In this document: positions 22,440-29,118 of the stretch, piece after piece
Layout: each line of letters starts with the position of its first letter
How positions within the stretch are numbered: position 1 is the first letter of the stretch
Assembly (NCBI GenBank): GCA_937912175.1
Contig: CALDOU010000019.1
Span: 1 to 29,517, forward strand
Reading direction: 5' to 3'
From: an uncultured Clostridia bacterium
GTDB lineage: Bacteria; Bacillota; Clostridia; Oscillospirales; Acutalibacteraceae
DNA length: 29,517 nt
Position numbers and translations under genes: made by a program
Notes under the pieces: generated by a model
The model's input: the letters and a program-made list of their open reading frames with translations, nothing else
The model's database searches: none
Told to the model about the DNA's origin: nothing

Positions 22440-24233
22440 GTGAATAACAAACAATATTATTCTTGTGAAAGAAACAATTATTTTTTCGGAAAATTGATGA
22501 CCGTCAGAGATTTTGAAAGTGAACAAATTTATATGAATTCAAAACGTCGTTTGGGAAACAGAATGATGGGTGGCGTGGGTATAGTTTCCGGATTGGATGT
22601 ATTATTGGTTGATAATAAAACTTTTTCTTTGGAGCCCGGTATGGCACTTGATTATCTGGGCAGAGAAATTGTTGTTTCCGAACCTTATGTAAGAAGATTG
22701 AATGTTATTAAAGGGTTTGAAGAAAATAAGGATAAAGGTATACTTTACCTTTGTTTGAAGTATAAAGAAGATCTTAAGGAAACCACCTTCTCAGTAGCAA
22801 ATTCAGGAAAAAACAGTGGAGTTAGCGAAGAATATAATCGTGTAAGCGAAGGATATGAATTGTTTTTAACCTCCGAAAAGCCAAAAGAAGAAGAATTAAA
22901 GCTTGAACATTTGGTAAATCAACGTACTGAAATTTATAATAAAGACGGCATAAAATTAAGCGTTGAAATGGGAAAATACGTAAATCCGGGAAAATGTCTT
23001 AAAGCTACCGTTATTTTTGAAAAAGAAAATGTAGAAGCACCGGTGAATTATTCCTTTGAATTAGATGGAGAATTCTTTAAAGATATTAATGGAGAAAAAT
23101 CGGTTTCGGTAAATTACCAGGAAACAGAAATATCCACCTATAAAACATTGCGTAAAGATTATTATATTTATTGCGATGCTTCTGCTGACGCTATGACAAG
23201 TATAAAATTGGATAAAAATTTATTTAAGCTTAATATCGGTAAAGAAAAAGTAAAATTGGAGCAAGATATTGAAATTCCGGTTTCAATAAAAACAACTCCT
23301 TTAAGAGAAATTATTATAAGTGATTATTATTCTAAAAACTTTACCGAGATGATTGAAAATGTTGATAATAAGTTTATTTATCTTGCAAAATTCCATATAG
23401 TTTCCAACCAGTTGACATATTTTATAGAAAGCTTCGAAAAGCATCCGTTCAGTCAATATCTTTTCAGTAATGAGCTCATAAGTTTACTCCAAGAAGTCAA
23501 TAATGATGCAAAAGCCGCTCCTTCGGTTGTTCAAACCGAAAAAGCAAAACCCGAGGAAACAGTTCCTCAAGTAGTGGAGTTGCCTGAGCCCAAAATTGAT
23601 AATATAGTTACCGGTGTTGAAAGAATTAACCTTGGATTTAATCCAAAAGTTGGAAAATCATACTATTCTTATGAATTTGTTCATGGTTTAGGCGAAGGTA
23701 ATGTAGCGGTTGTAACGGCTATTGACAATAAAGCAAATTACTTGACCGATGATAAAGGGCTTTTGGTTTTTGGGGATAAAGATATTTTTACCAAAGAAGA
23801 AATTTCGGTTTCTGCGCCTAATGTTCAAATCGGCGCAATAGTAAATTCAATAAAAGGTACCGTACGTCTTGGCGTAAGATTGCAAGAAAGAACAAACGCT
23901 CAAGCTGTGGATATAAGATGGTGGGCATTTAAACCGGTTGAAATCAAAGAGGAAGAAGAAGACTTGGTAATTGATGAAAATGTACGAGTTGTAATTACTC
24001 CTAACACCACTCGAGTTAAGCCGTTAGAACAAATCAGGTTTGAAGCTCATATTGACGGTGCAATAAGTCAAGAGGTTCGTTGGGGAATGGCCGAACCGAA
24101 TACAGGTACTATCGATAACAACGGATTATACACCGCACCTTCCAAAGAAGGGGTTTATGAAGTTAAAGCTTATAGTGTAAAATTTGAAAATAAATCCGAT
24201 TCCGCTTATGTTGTAGTAAGTTCTGTTGATTAG
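22440..24233 (+). CDS. Injection-system tail-end protein with Ig-like C-terminal domain
   Basis: The best start is GTG 22440 (597 residues), with AAGAGGGA about 5 bp upstream; ATG 22422 has no SD. The N terminus CERNNYFFGKLMTVRDFESE, then RRLGNRMMGGVGIVSGLDV, is a block I recall from bacterial injection-system clusters with the consensus YFxGKLLxxRDFxxEQ. The middle is beta rich. Residues about 515-597 (ITPNTTRVKPLEQIRFEAHI, GTIDNNGLYTAPSKEGVYEV) match bacterial Ig-like (Big) domains, which often bind surfaces. A role as baseplate periphery or receptor-binding protein is inferred. It is the last gene of the operon. Confidence 0.85.
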   Translation: MNNKQYYSCERNNYFFGKLMTVRDFESEQIYMNSKRRLGNRMMGGVGIVSGLDVLLVDNKTFSLEPGMALDYLGREIVVSEPYVRRLNVIKGFEENKDKGILYLCLKYKEDLKETTFSVANSGKNSGVSEEYNRVSEGYELFLTSEKPKEEELKLEHLVNQRTEIYNKDGIKLSVEMGKYVNPGKCLKATVIFEKENVEAPVNYSFELDGEFFKDINGEKSVSVNYQETEISTYKTLRKDYYIYCDASADAMTSIKLDKNLFKLNIGKEKVKLEQDIEIPVSIKTTPLREIIISDYYSKNFTEMIENVDNKFIYLAKFHIVSNQLTYFIESFEKHPFSQYLFSNELISLLQEVNNDAKAAPSVVQTEKAKPEETVPQVVELPEPKIDNIVTGVERINLGFNPKVGKSYYSYEFVHGLGEGNVAVVTAIDNKANYLTDDKGLLVFGDKDIFTKEEISVSAPNVQIGAIVNSIKGTVRLGVRLQERTNAQAVDIRWWAFKPVEIKEEEEDLVIDENVRVVITPNTTRVKPLEQIRFEAHIDGAISQEVRWGMAEPNTGTIDNNGLYTAPSKEGVYEVKAYSVKFENKSDSAYVVVSSVD

Positions 24234-24242
24234 TAAAGAAGA

Positions 24243-24272
24243 TTGAATTTTATTAATTTATAGTGGTATAAT
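24243..24272 (+). promoter_or_regulatory. Sigma-A-type promoter for lemA-TPM
   Basis: TTGAAT (24243-24248) and a perfect TATAAT (24267-24272) are 18 bp apart. Transcription would start near 24279, just before the GAAGGGGGAA ribosome site of lemA. It separates housekeeping genes from the injection operon, although no terminator is visible after 24233. Confidence 0.65.
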
Positions 24273-24294
24273 AGCTCTGAAGGGGGAATGTTTT

Positions 24295-24870
24295 ATGAAA
24301 AAACTATCCGGAGGAGCTATTTTTGGCATTATATTTTCCGTTTTGTTAATTGGTTTGGGAGCTTGGACAATAAGCAGTTACAATGGATTGGTGGCACTTA
24401 AAGAAAATGTGGGTAACCAATCATCTAATATTGATGCTCAACTTCAACGCAGGAGTGACCTTATACCTAATTTGGTAAGTACCGTTAAAGGATACACTAC
24501 TCATGAAAATAATGTTTTAAAAGAAATTGCAGATTCAAGGGCAAAGCTTGCAGGAGCTAAGTCAATGAGCGAAAAAGCAACAGCCGATTCCGAACTTTCG
24601 GGAGCTTTAAGCAGACTTTTGGTGGTTGTGGAACAATATCCGAACTTAAAAGCTGACGCTCAATTTACCGCATTATCCGATGAACTTTCAGGAACGGAAA
24701 ACAGAATTACCGTTGCAAGAAAAGACTATAATTCTTCCGTCAAAGAATATAATCAAAAAATTAAAATGTTTCCGGGAAATATTTTAGCCGGTATATTTGG
24801 TTTTTCCGAAGCCGATTATTTTGAGGCTCAAGAAGGTACCAAAGAAGTCCCCAAAGTAAGTTTTGAATAA
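24295..24870 (+). CDS. lemA: LemA family membrane protein
   Basis: This 191-residue protein has one N-terminal transmembrane segment (about residues 8-28) and then the LemA signature: YNGLVALKENVGNQSSNIDAQLQRRSDLIPNLV, followed by TVKGYTTHE, LSRLLVVVEQYPNLKAD and TENRITVARKDYN, ending in FPGNILAGIFGF. Length matches the family (about 185-200). The fold is an antiparallel helical bundle; the function is unclear. It is cotranscribed with the TPM-domain gene, a very common pairing. Confidence 0.96.
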   Translation: MKKLSGGAIFGIIFSVLLIGLGAWTISSYNGLVALKENVGNQSSNIDAQLQRRSDLIPNLVSTVKGYTTHENNVLKEIADSRAKLAGAKSMSEKATADSELSGALSRLLVVVEQYPNLKADAQFTALSDELSGTENRITVARKDYNSSVKEYNQKIKMFPGNILAGIFGFSEADYFEAQEGTKEVPKVSFE

Positions 24871-24902
24871 TAAATAGTACTCTAAGGTGGGTTTATAAGT
24901 GT

Positions 24903-25706
24903 ATGGTATGTAAACTAAAAAAATATTTTTTAAAAGTAAGTTTATTAAGTATATTTTTTGTTTTTTGGGGTGCATTGTTTAATTTTAAAGCCTTAAATTT
25001 ACCTGAACATACCAATTTGTTTTACATTAATGACTTTGCCAATATTTTGAACGAAGAAACAAAAAATTATATTTTTAATCAAAGTAAAATTCTTGAAGAA
25101 AAGACTTCAGCTCAAATTGTGGTTGCAACAGTTAGCTCTTTGGAAGAAGCGAGTATAGAAGAGTATAGTTTGAATTTGTTTCGTAAATGGGGAATAGGAA
25201 ATAAGGAAAAAAATAACGGGTTACTCATTTTACTTGCTCCAAACGAAAGAAAAGTAAGAATTGAGATCGGTTATGGGCTTGAAGGAAAAATCAACGATTC
25301 TAAAGCGGGAAGACTTCGTGACCAATATGCAGTACCCAGTTTTAGAAATAACGAATGGGATAAAGGAATTCAAAATTTATATTCCGCCTTACTTGCAGAG
25401 GTTTATTCCGAATATAATATGGAAATTCCGAAAGAAATTTCAAGCGCCGTTGATGAACATTCGGAATATATTGCAGATGATACAAACCTGGTAATGGATA
25501 TTGCTGTTGTAGTTATAATATTTTTGATAATTATTGTTTCTTTATTTATTTTCCGCCGAAAAAAGGGTGACCATTACAATGACCATGACAATTATTATGG
25601 TGGGTTTGGAGGTTTTGGTGGTGACTTTGGCGGCGGAAGCAGTTTCGGAGGTTTTAGTGGCGGCGGAGGAAGCTGCGGCGGCGGAGGAGCTTCGGGTTCA
25701 TTTTAA
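24903..25706 (+). CDS. TPM-domain (YgcG-type) membrane protein
   Basis: This 267-residue protein has an N-terminal signal or anchor (about residues 10-30), then the TPM domain (about 40-170) with YINDFANILNEETKNYI, KTSAQIVVATVSSLE, RKWGIGNKEKNNGLLILLAPNERK and RIEIGYGLEGKINDSKAGRL. A second membrane helix lies near 197-218, and a Gly/Ser-rich tail starts at about residue 235. This is the standard layout of the family, and adjacency to LemA supports the call. AAGGTGGG lies about 11 bp before the ATG. Confidence 0.94.
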   Translation: MVCKLKKYFLKVSLLSIFFVFWGALFNFKALNLPEHTNLFYINDFANILNEETKNYIFNQSKILEEKTSAQIVVATVSSLEEASIEEYSLNLFRKWGIGNKEKNNGLLILLAPNERKVRIEIGYGLEGKINDSKAGRLRDQYAVPSFRNNEWDKGIQNLYSALLAEVYSEYNMEIPKEISSAVDEHSEYIADDTNLVMDIAVVVIIFLIIIVSLFIFRRKKGDHYNDHDNYYGGFGGFGGDFGGGSSFGGFSGGGGSCGGGGASGSF

Positions 25707-25722
25707 AAATATAAATTTTAAG

Positions 25723-25751
25723 TGAATAGCATTAAAAAAATAGCCTATAAT
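25723..25751 (+). promoter_or_regulatory. Candidate promoter of spoIIR (sigma-F/G-like -35)
   Basis: TGAATA (25723-25728) lies 17 bp before TATAAT (25746-25751). TGAATA is like the -35 of forespore sigma factors, and GCCTATAAT fits the loose sigma-F -10 pattern. In B. subtilis spoIIR is transcribed by sigma-F. The perfect TATAAT would also suit sigma-A, so the sigma factor is uncertain. Transcripts would start near 25758. Confidence 0.5.
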
Positions 25752-25795
25752 TCATTACGTTAGAAAAAACGGAATGATTAACGGAGGCTATTTTT
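25739..25795 (+). terminator. Terminator-like hairpin overlapping the spoIIR ribosome binding site
   Basis: AATAGCCT (25739-25746) pairs with AGGCTATT (25785-25792). Inside it TCATT/AATGA (25752-25756/25773-25777) and CGTT/AACG (25758-25761/25768-25771) extend the fold. A run of T follows. It would end the TPM transcript and, in any read-through RNA, hide the GGAGG (25783-25787) that serves spoIIR. Confidence 0.65.
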
Positions 25796-26497
25796 ATGTT
25801 GAATACTAAAATTAAAGCGTTGGTTTGCGGTTTTGTGTTTTCTGTGCTTTTTTCTTTTATGAATTTTTCCGGTAAATGTCAAAATATAAGCAATAAAATT
25901 TTAAGGTTACATATTATTGCTAATTCCGATTCAAAAGAAGATCAAAATTTAAAATTAAAAATAAGGGATCGGATTTTAAAAGATTTTGGTTCGGAACTTT
26001 CCGGTGCAACGGATTTATTGGAAGCAAAAGATATAACATATGAAAATATAAATTTAATAAAAGAGATTGTTCAAAGTGAAGTAATTGCCAATGGATATAA
26101 TTATGATGTAAAAGCCGAGATTGTAAATATGAAGTTTAATACTCGTGAATATGGAAATATAACTCTTCCTGCAGGAAATTACGAAGCTTTACGAATTACC
26201 TTAGGCGAAGCCAAGGGGCATAATTGGTGGTGTGTAATGTTTCCGCCTATGTGTTTGCCTGCGGCCGAAAGCGAAGTTGAAATGAACTCTGTATTGTCTT
26301 CTGCGGAGTATGATATTGTAATTGGGGAAAATAAATATCGTTTGGGGTTTAAAATATTGGAGCTGGTAAGTGACGTAAGTGATTTTTTAACTGATAATTT
26401 TTATAACCCCGTAAAACACTTTTTACAAAACTTAAATTTAGAATATGAACCTGAATTTAAAATCAAAGAGATATATGAGGAAATAATAAAGTCATAA
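25796..26497 (+). CDS. spoIIR: Stage II sporulation protein R
   Basis: This 233-residue secreted signalling protein would be made in the forespore; it activates the SpoIIGA protease so that pro-sigma-E is processed in the mother cell. An N-terminal hydrophobic export segment (about residues 8-26) is followed by KILRLHIIANSDSKEDQNLKLKIRDRIL, the SpoIIR signature. Then come NYDVKAEIVNMKFNTREYG, ITLPAGNYEALRITLGEAKG and HNWWCVMFPPMCLP. Length fits the family. GGAGG lies 8 bp before the ATG but sits in a hairpin. The gene converges on spoVAD, 13 bp apart. Confidence 0.96.
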   Translation: MLNTKIKALVCGFVFSVLFSFMNFSGKCQNISNKILRLHIIANSDSKEDQNLKLKIRDRILKDFGSELSGATDLLEAKDITYENINLIKEIVQSEVIANGYNYDVKAEIVNMKFNTREYGNITLPAGNYEALRITLGEAKGHNWWCVMFPPMCLPAAESEVEMNSVLSSAEYDIVIGENKYRLGFKILELVSDVSDFLTDNFYNPVKHFLQNLNLEYEPEFKIKEIYEEIIKS

Positions 26498-26510
26498 ATT
26501 GATATATCAG

Positions 26511-27518
26511 TTAATTTATTATGTTTAACAAGTGTGCAACACCGGGGATAGTTTCGCCTTGTTGAGATGAGGTAGGGGACATTAAAGCTCCGGTTGCCAT
26601 GAATAATACGTTTTTCCATTGTTTTGTTTTTAATTTTCTTAATATAAGAGAGCAAAGTACCGAGGCTGAACATCCGCACCCCGAACCCCCTGCGTGGACA
26701 TCCTGCGCTTCTTTATGATATATCATTAATCCGCAGTCATTATAATTGTCCCCAAGGCGTATATTTTCCTTTAACATTAGTTGTTTTAAAAGGTCGGAAC
26801 CCACTTCACCAAGGTCTCCTGTAAATATCATATCGTATTCGCTTGGGTGAGTTTTAGTGTCATGAAAATAAGAAAGCATTGTTTTGGCTGCTGCAGGAGC
26901 CATTGCGGCGCCCATATTGTTAACATCTTTGATTCCCAGGTCTACTATTTTTCCAATAGTAGCCTTTTTAATTTTGGGTCCTTCTGAGTTTTTACCCACA
27001 ATGACTGCTCCTGCTCCTGTTACTGTCCACTGAGCTGTCGGGGTTCTTTGACCTCCATAATTTAAAGGAAATCTAAATTGTCTTTCGGAAGAGCAGTAAT
27101 GTGATGACGTTACCGCTACGGAATAATCTGCAATTCCGGATTCTATGGTATTTGCGGACAAAAATAATGTTTGCGCCATTGTGGAGCAGGCGCCGAACTG
27201 TCCTAAAAAAGGTATCCCCAAAGACCTTAGTCCGAAAGAAGATGACATGCATTGATTAAGTAAGTCTCCCGCAAAAATATAATTGATATCCTGTGATTTT
27301 AATTTTGATTTTTCCAAAGCCAAATTTACCGCTTCGGTTTGAAGTCGGCTTTCGGATTTTTCCCATGTGGATTCATCCAAAGTAGTATCTTGAAATATTT
27401 TATCAAATTGGTTTCCGAGCGGTCCTTCGGATTCTTTTTTTCCGCATATTGAGGCAAAACTTTTAATGGTTGGTTCGCTTTCAAATAAAATGGTGTTTTT
27501 ACCAATTCTTTTTCCCAT
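26511..27518 (-). CDS. spoVAD: Stage V sporulation protein AD
   Basis: This 335-residue protein has a thiolase-like fold and binds dipicolinic acid for import into the forespore. Typical segments are DINYIFAGDLLNQCMSSSFG, FLGQFGACSTMAQTLFLSA, FPLNYGGQRTPTAQWTVTGAG, and near the end DVHAGGSGCGCSAS. Length equals that of B. subtilis SpoVAD (338). AAAGGAAG lies upstream of the ATG. In most spore formers it sits between spoVAC and spoVAE. Here neither partner is adjacent: spoIIR lies downstream and a 51-aa gene upstream. Confidence 0.95.
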   Translation of the reverse strand: MGKRIGKNTILFESEPTIKSFASICGKKESEGPLGNQFDKIFQDTTLDESTWEKSESRLQTEAVNLALEKSKLKSQDINYIFAGDLLNQCMSSSFGLRSLGIPFLGQFGACSTMAQTLFLSANTIESGIADYSVAVTSSHYCSSERQFRFPLNYGGQRTPTAQWTVTGAGAVIVGKNSEGPKIKKATIGKIVDLGIKDVNNMGAAMAPAAAKTMLSYFHDTKTHPSEYDMIFTGDLGEVGSDLLKQLMLKENIRLGDNYNDCGLMIYHKEAQDVHAGGSGCGCSASVLCSLILRKLKTKQWKNVLFMATGALMSPTSSQQGETIPGVAHLLNIIN

Positions 27519-27570
27519 TTTTTTATCTTCCTTTCTTGGTTTATATAATTTTTGATTTTATTTTAAAATA

Positions 27571-27611
27571 AAAAAATACTAAAAGTAAAAATTACTTTCT
27601 ACTTTAGTATT
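27571..27611 (-). terminator. Intrinsic terminator for the 51-aa minus-strand gene
   Basis: AATACT (27575-27580) and AGTATT (27606-27611) form the base of a 12-14 bp AT-rich stem that extends inward (AAAGTAA/TTACTTT or AAAGTA/TACTTT alternatives). On the minus strand it is followed by TTTTTTATTTT. It separates the small gene from spoVAD. Confidence 0.65.
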
Positions 27612-27692
27612 TGAATTATTATTAATATTATTTATTTTAATTTTTGATAACCGATTTAAATATAACGTACAGTTAAAAAATTAATATTTAAC

Positions 27693-27848
27693 TTATTTCT
27701 TGTCCTCTTTTGGTTGTTCCGGTTTTTCGGTTTCTCTTTTTTGGGAACTTGAGTTTCCGGATATTTTATACATATCTAAAATTTTTCTTTTAACTATCTC
27801 ATTTAAGACAAAGTTGCGGTCATCATTTTTAGGATTTTTGAGGCTCAA
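27693..27848 (-). CDS. Unknown 51-residue charged protein
   Basis: A TTG-started ORF of 51 codons lies on the minus strand with AGGTGA about 5 bp upstream, its own sigma-A-type promoter, and its own terminator. The product starts MSLKNPKNDDRNFVLNEIV and then KRKILDMYKISG, a helical region. It ends in a polar Lys/Glu/Pro tail (KRETEKPEQPKEDKK). There is no signal peptide or cysteine. I do not recognise the family. The complete transcription unit argues that it is a real gene; a sporulation or spore-core role is only a guess from its neighbours. Confidence 0.65.
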   Translation of the reverse strand: MSLKNPKNDDRNFVLNEIVKRKILDMYKISGNSSSQKRETEKPEQPKEDKK

Positions 27849-27898
27849 GTTATCACCTGCCAAATTATGAATATTGATATTTTTTCCTTTATAATTGT

Positions 27899-27927
27899 AT
27901 TATATCAATTGATCTTTGAGTTAACAA
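27899..27927 (-). promoter_or_regulatory. Sigma-A-type promoter for the 51-aa gene
   Basis: On the minus strand TTGTTA (27922-27927) and a perfect TATAAT (27899-27904) are separated by exactly 17 bp. Transcription would start near 27892, about 44 nt before the TTG start. It is one of the best promoters in the window. Confidence 0.65.
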
Positions 27928-28052
27928 TTAAAAATATAAATATATAATTTCAATTTATTTTGTTAATTTGTAACTAAATATAAATAAGATAATTGTAATT
28001 ACAAAGTAATGGTAAAATTTATAAACCGAAACTATTTTTAGTCAAGGATTAT

Positions 28053-29060
28053 TTATTTTAAAGAACAATATACCTCTACTGCGCATGCGACAGTGGCACC
28101 TACCATCGGATTGTTGCCCATTCCTATAAATCCCATCATATCCACATGTGCGGGTACGGATGATGAGCCCGCAAACTGAGCATCACCGTGCATGCGTCCC
28201 ATAGAATCTGTAAGACCGTAAGAAGCCGGACCCGCCGATATGTTATCGGGGTGTAAGGTTCTTCCCGTTCCGCCACCGGATGCAACTGAAAAATACTCTT
28301 TATTGTTTTCATATGCCCATTTTTTATATGTACCGGCGACTATATGTTGAAATCTGGTTGGATTGGTTGAGTTTCCTGTTATGGAAATATCTACTTTTTC
28401 GTGTTTTAGTATTTCCATTCCCTCGATGGCTTCATTCGCCCCGTAGCATTTAATAAGGGCTCTTTCGCTGTTTGAAAAAGGGGTTTCCGATATTATATTT
28501 AATTTATGGCTTTCCAAATCAAATTCAGTTTTAACATATGTAAAACCATTTATTCGCGATATTATATATGCGGCATCTTTTCCTAATCCATTTAGAATTA
28601 CGCGTAAAGGTTTTTTTCGAGCTTTATTGGCGGATTTTACTATTCCGATTGCACCTTCCGCAGCTGCAAAAGATTCGTGTCCGGCGATAAAAGCAAAACA
28701 TTTTGTTTCTTCTTTTAAAAGTTTTGAAGCCAAATTTCCGTGTCCTATTCCTACTTTACGGCTGTCGGCTACCGAACCCGGAATACAAAAAGCCTGTAAC
28801 CCTTCTCCGATATATTTTGCGGCTTCCGGTGCGGATTTGGAATTGTTTTTTATAGCTACGGCACACCCCAAAGTATATGCCCATACAGCATTTTCAAAAG
28901 CTATAGGTTGGATTGATTTTATTGTTTTTTCGGGGAAAATATTATTTTGAGTACATATATTTTTAGCTTCTTCTAAACTTGAAATCGAATTTTTTTCAAG
29001 GCATAAATTTATGTTTTCTATTCTTCCGGCTTTACCCTCAAAGTTTATAGTTTCACTCAT
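28053..29060 (-). CDS. GGGtGRT family protein
   Basis: This 335-residue protein contains the name-giving motif SGGGTGRTLHPDN (motif GGGTGRT at residues 262-268). The rest matches the family: EGLQAFCIPGSVADSRKVGIGHGN, FIAGHESFAAAEGAIGI, HGDAQFAGSSSVPAHVDMMGF and a C terminus GMGNNPMVGATVACAVEVY. The family occurs in anaerobes, nearly always beside a NifU-like Fe-S scaffold, as here. The biochemical function is not established; a role in Fe-S or sulfur metabolism is inferred from the neighbour. AGAAAGGAAA lies before the ATG. Confidence 0.93.
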   Translation of the reverse strand: MSETINFEGKAGRIENINLCLEKNSISSLEEAKNICTQNNIFPEKTIKSIQPIAFENAVWAYTLGCAVAIKNNSKSAPEAAKYIGEGLQAFCIPGSVADSRKVGIGHGNLASKLLKEETKCFAFIAGHESFAAAEGAIGIVKSANKARKKPLRVILNGLGKDAAYIISRINGFTYVKTEFDLESHKLNIISETPFSNSERALIKCYGANEAIEGMEILKHEKVDISITGNSTNPTRFQHIVAGTYKKWAYENNKEYFSVASGGGTGRTLHPDNISAGPASYGLTDSMGRMHGDAQFAGSSSVPAHVDMMGFIGMGNNPMVGATVACAVEVYCSLK

Positions 29061-29118
29061 TTTTTATTTTTTCCTTTCTGTATGTTTGCGGAATAATATT
29101 TTTTATAAAGATGAATAT

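Noticed and set aside
4813..24233. Prophage remnant
   Set aside because: No capsid, portal, terminase, integrase, holin, endolysin or attachment repeats were seen, and all tail genes are intact and in a regular order. A domesticated origin is still possible.
4813..24233. Type VI secretion system
   Set aside because: No TssJ/L/M membrane complex, ClpV or paired TssB/TssC sheath genes are present. The sheath is a single long phage-type protein.
27993..28004. Perfect palindrome TTGTAATTACAA
   Set aside because: It is short and AT-only around its centre, with no promoter beside it, so chance is a sufficient explanation.
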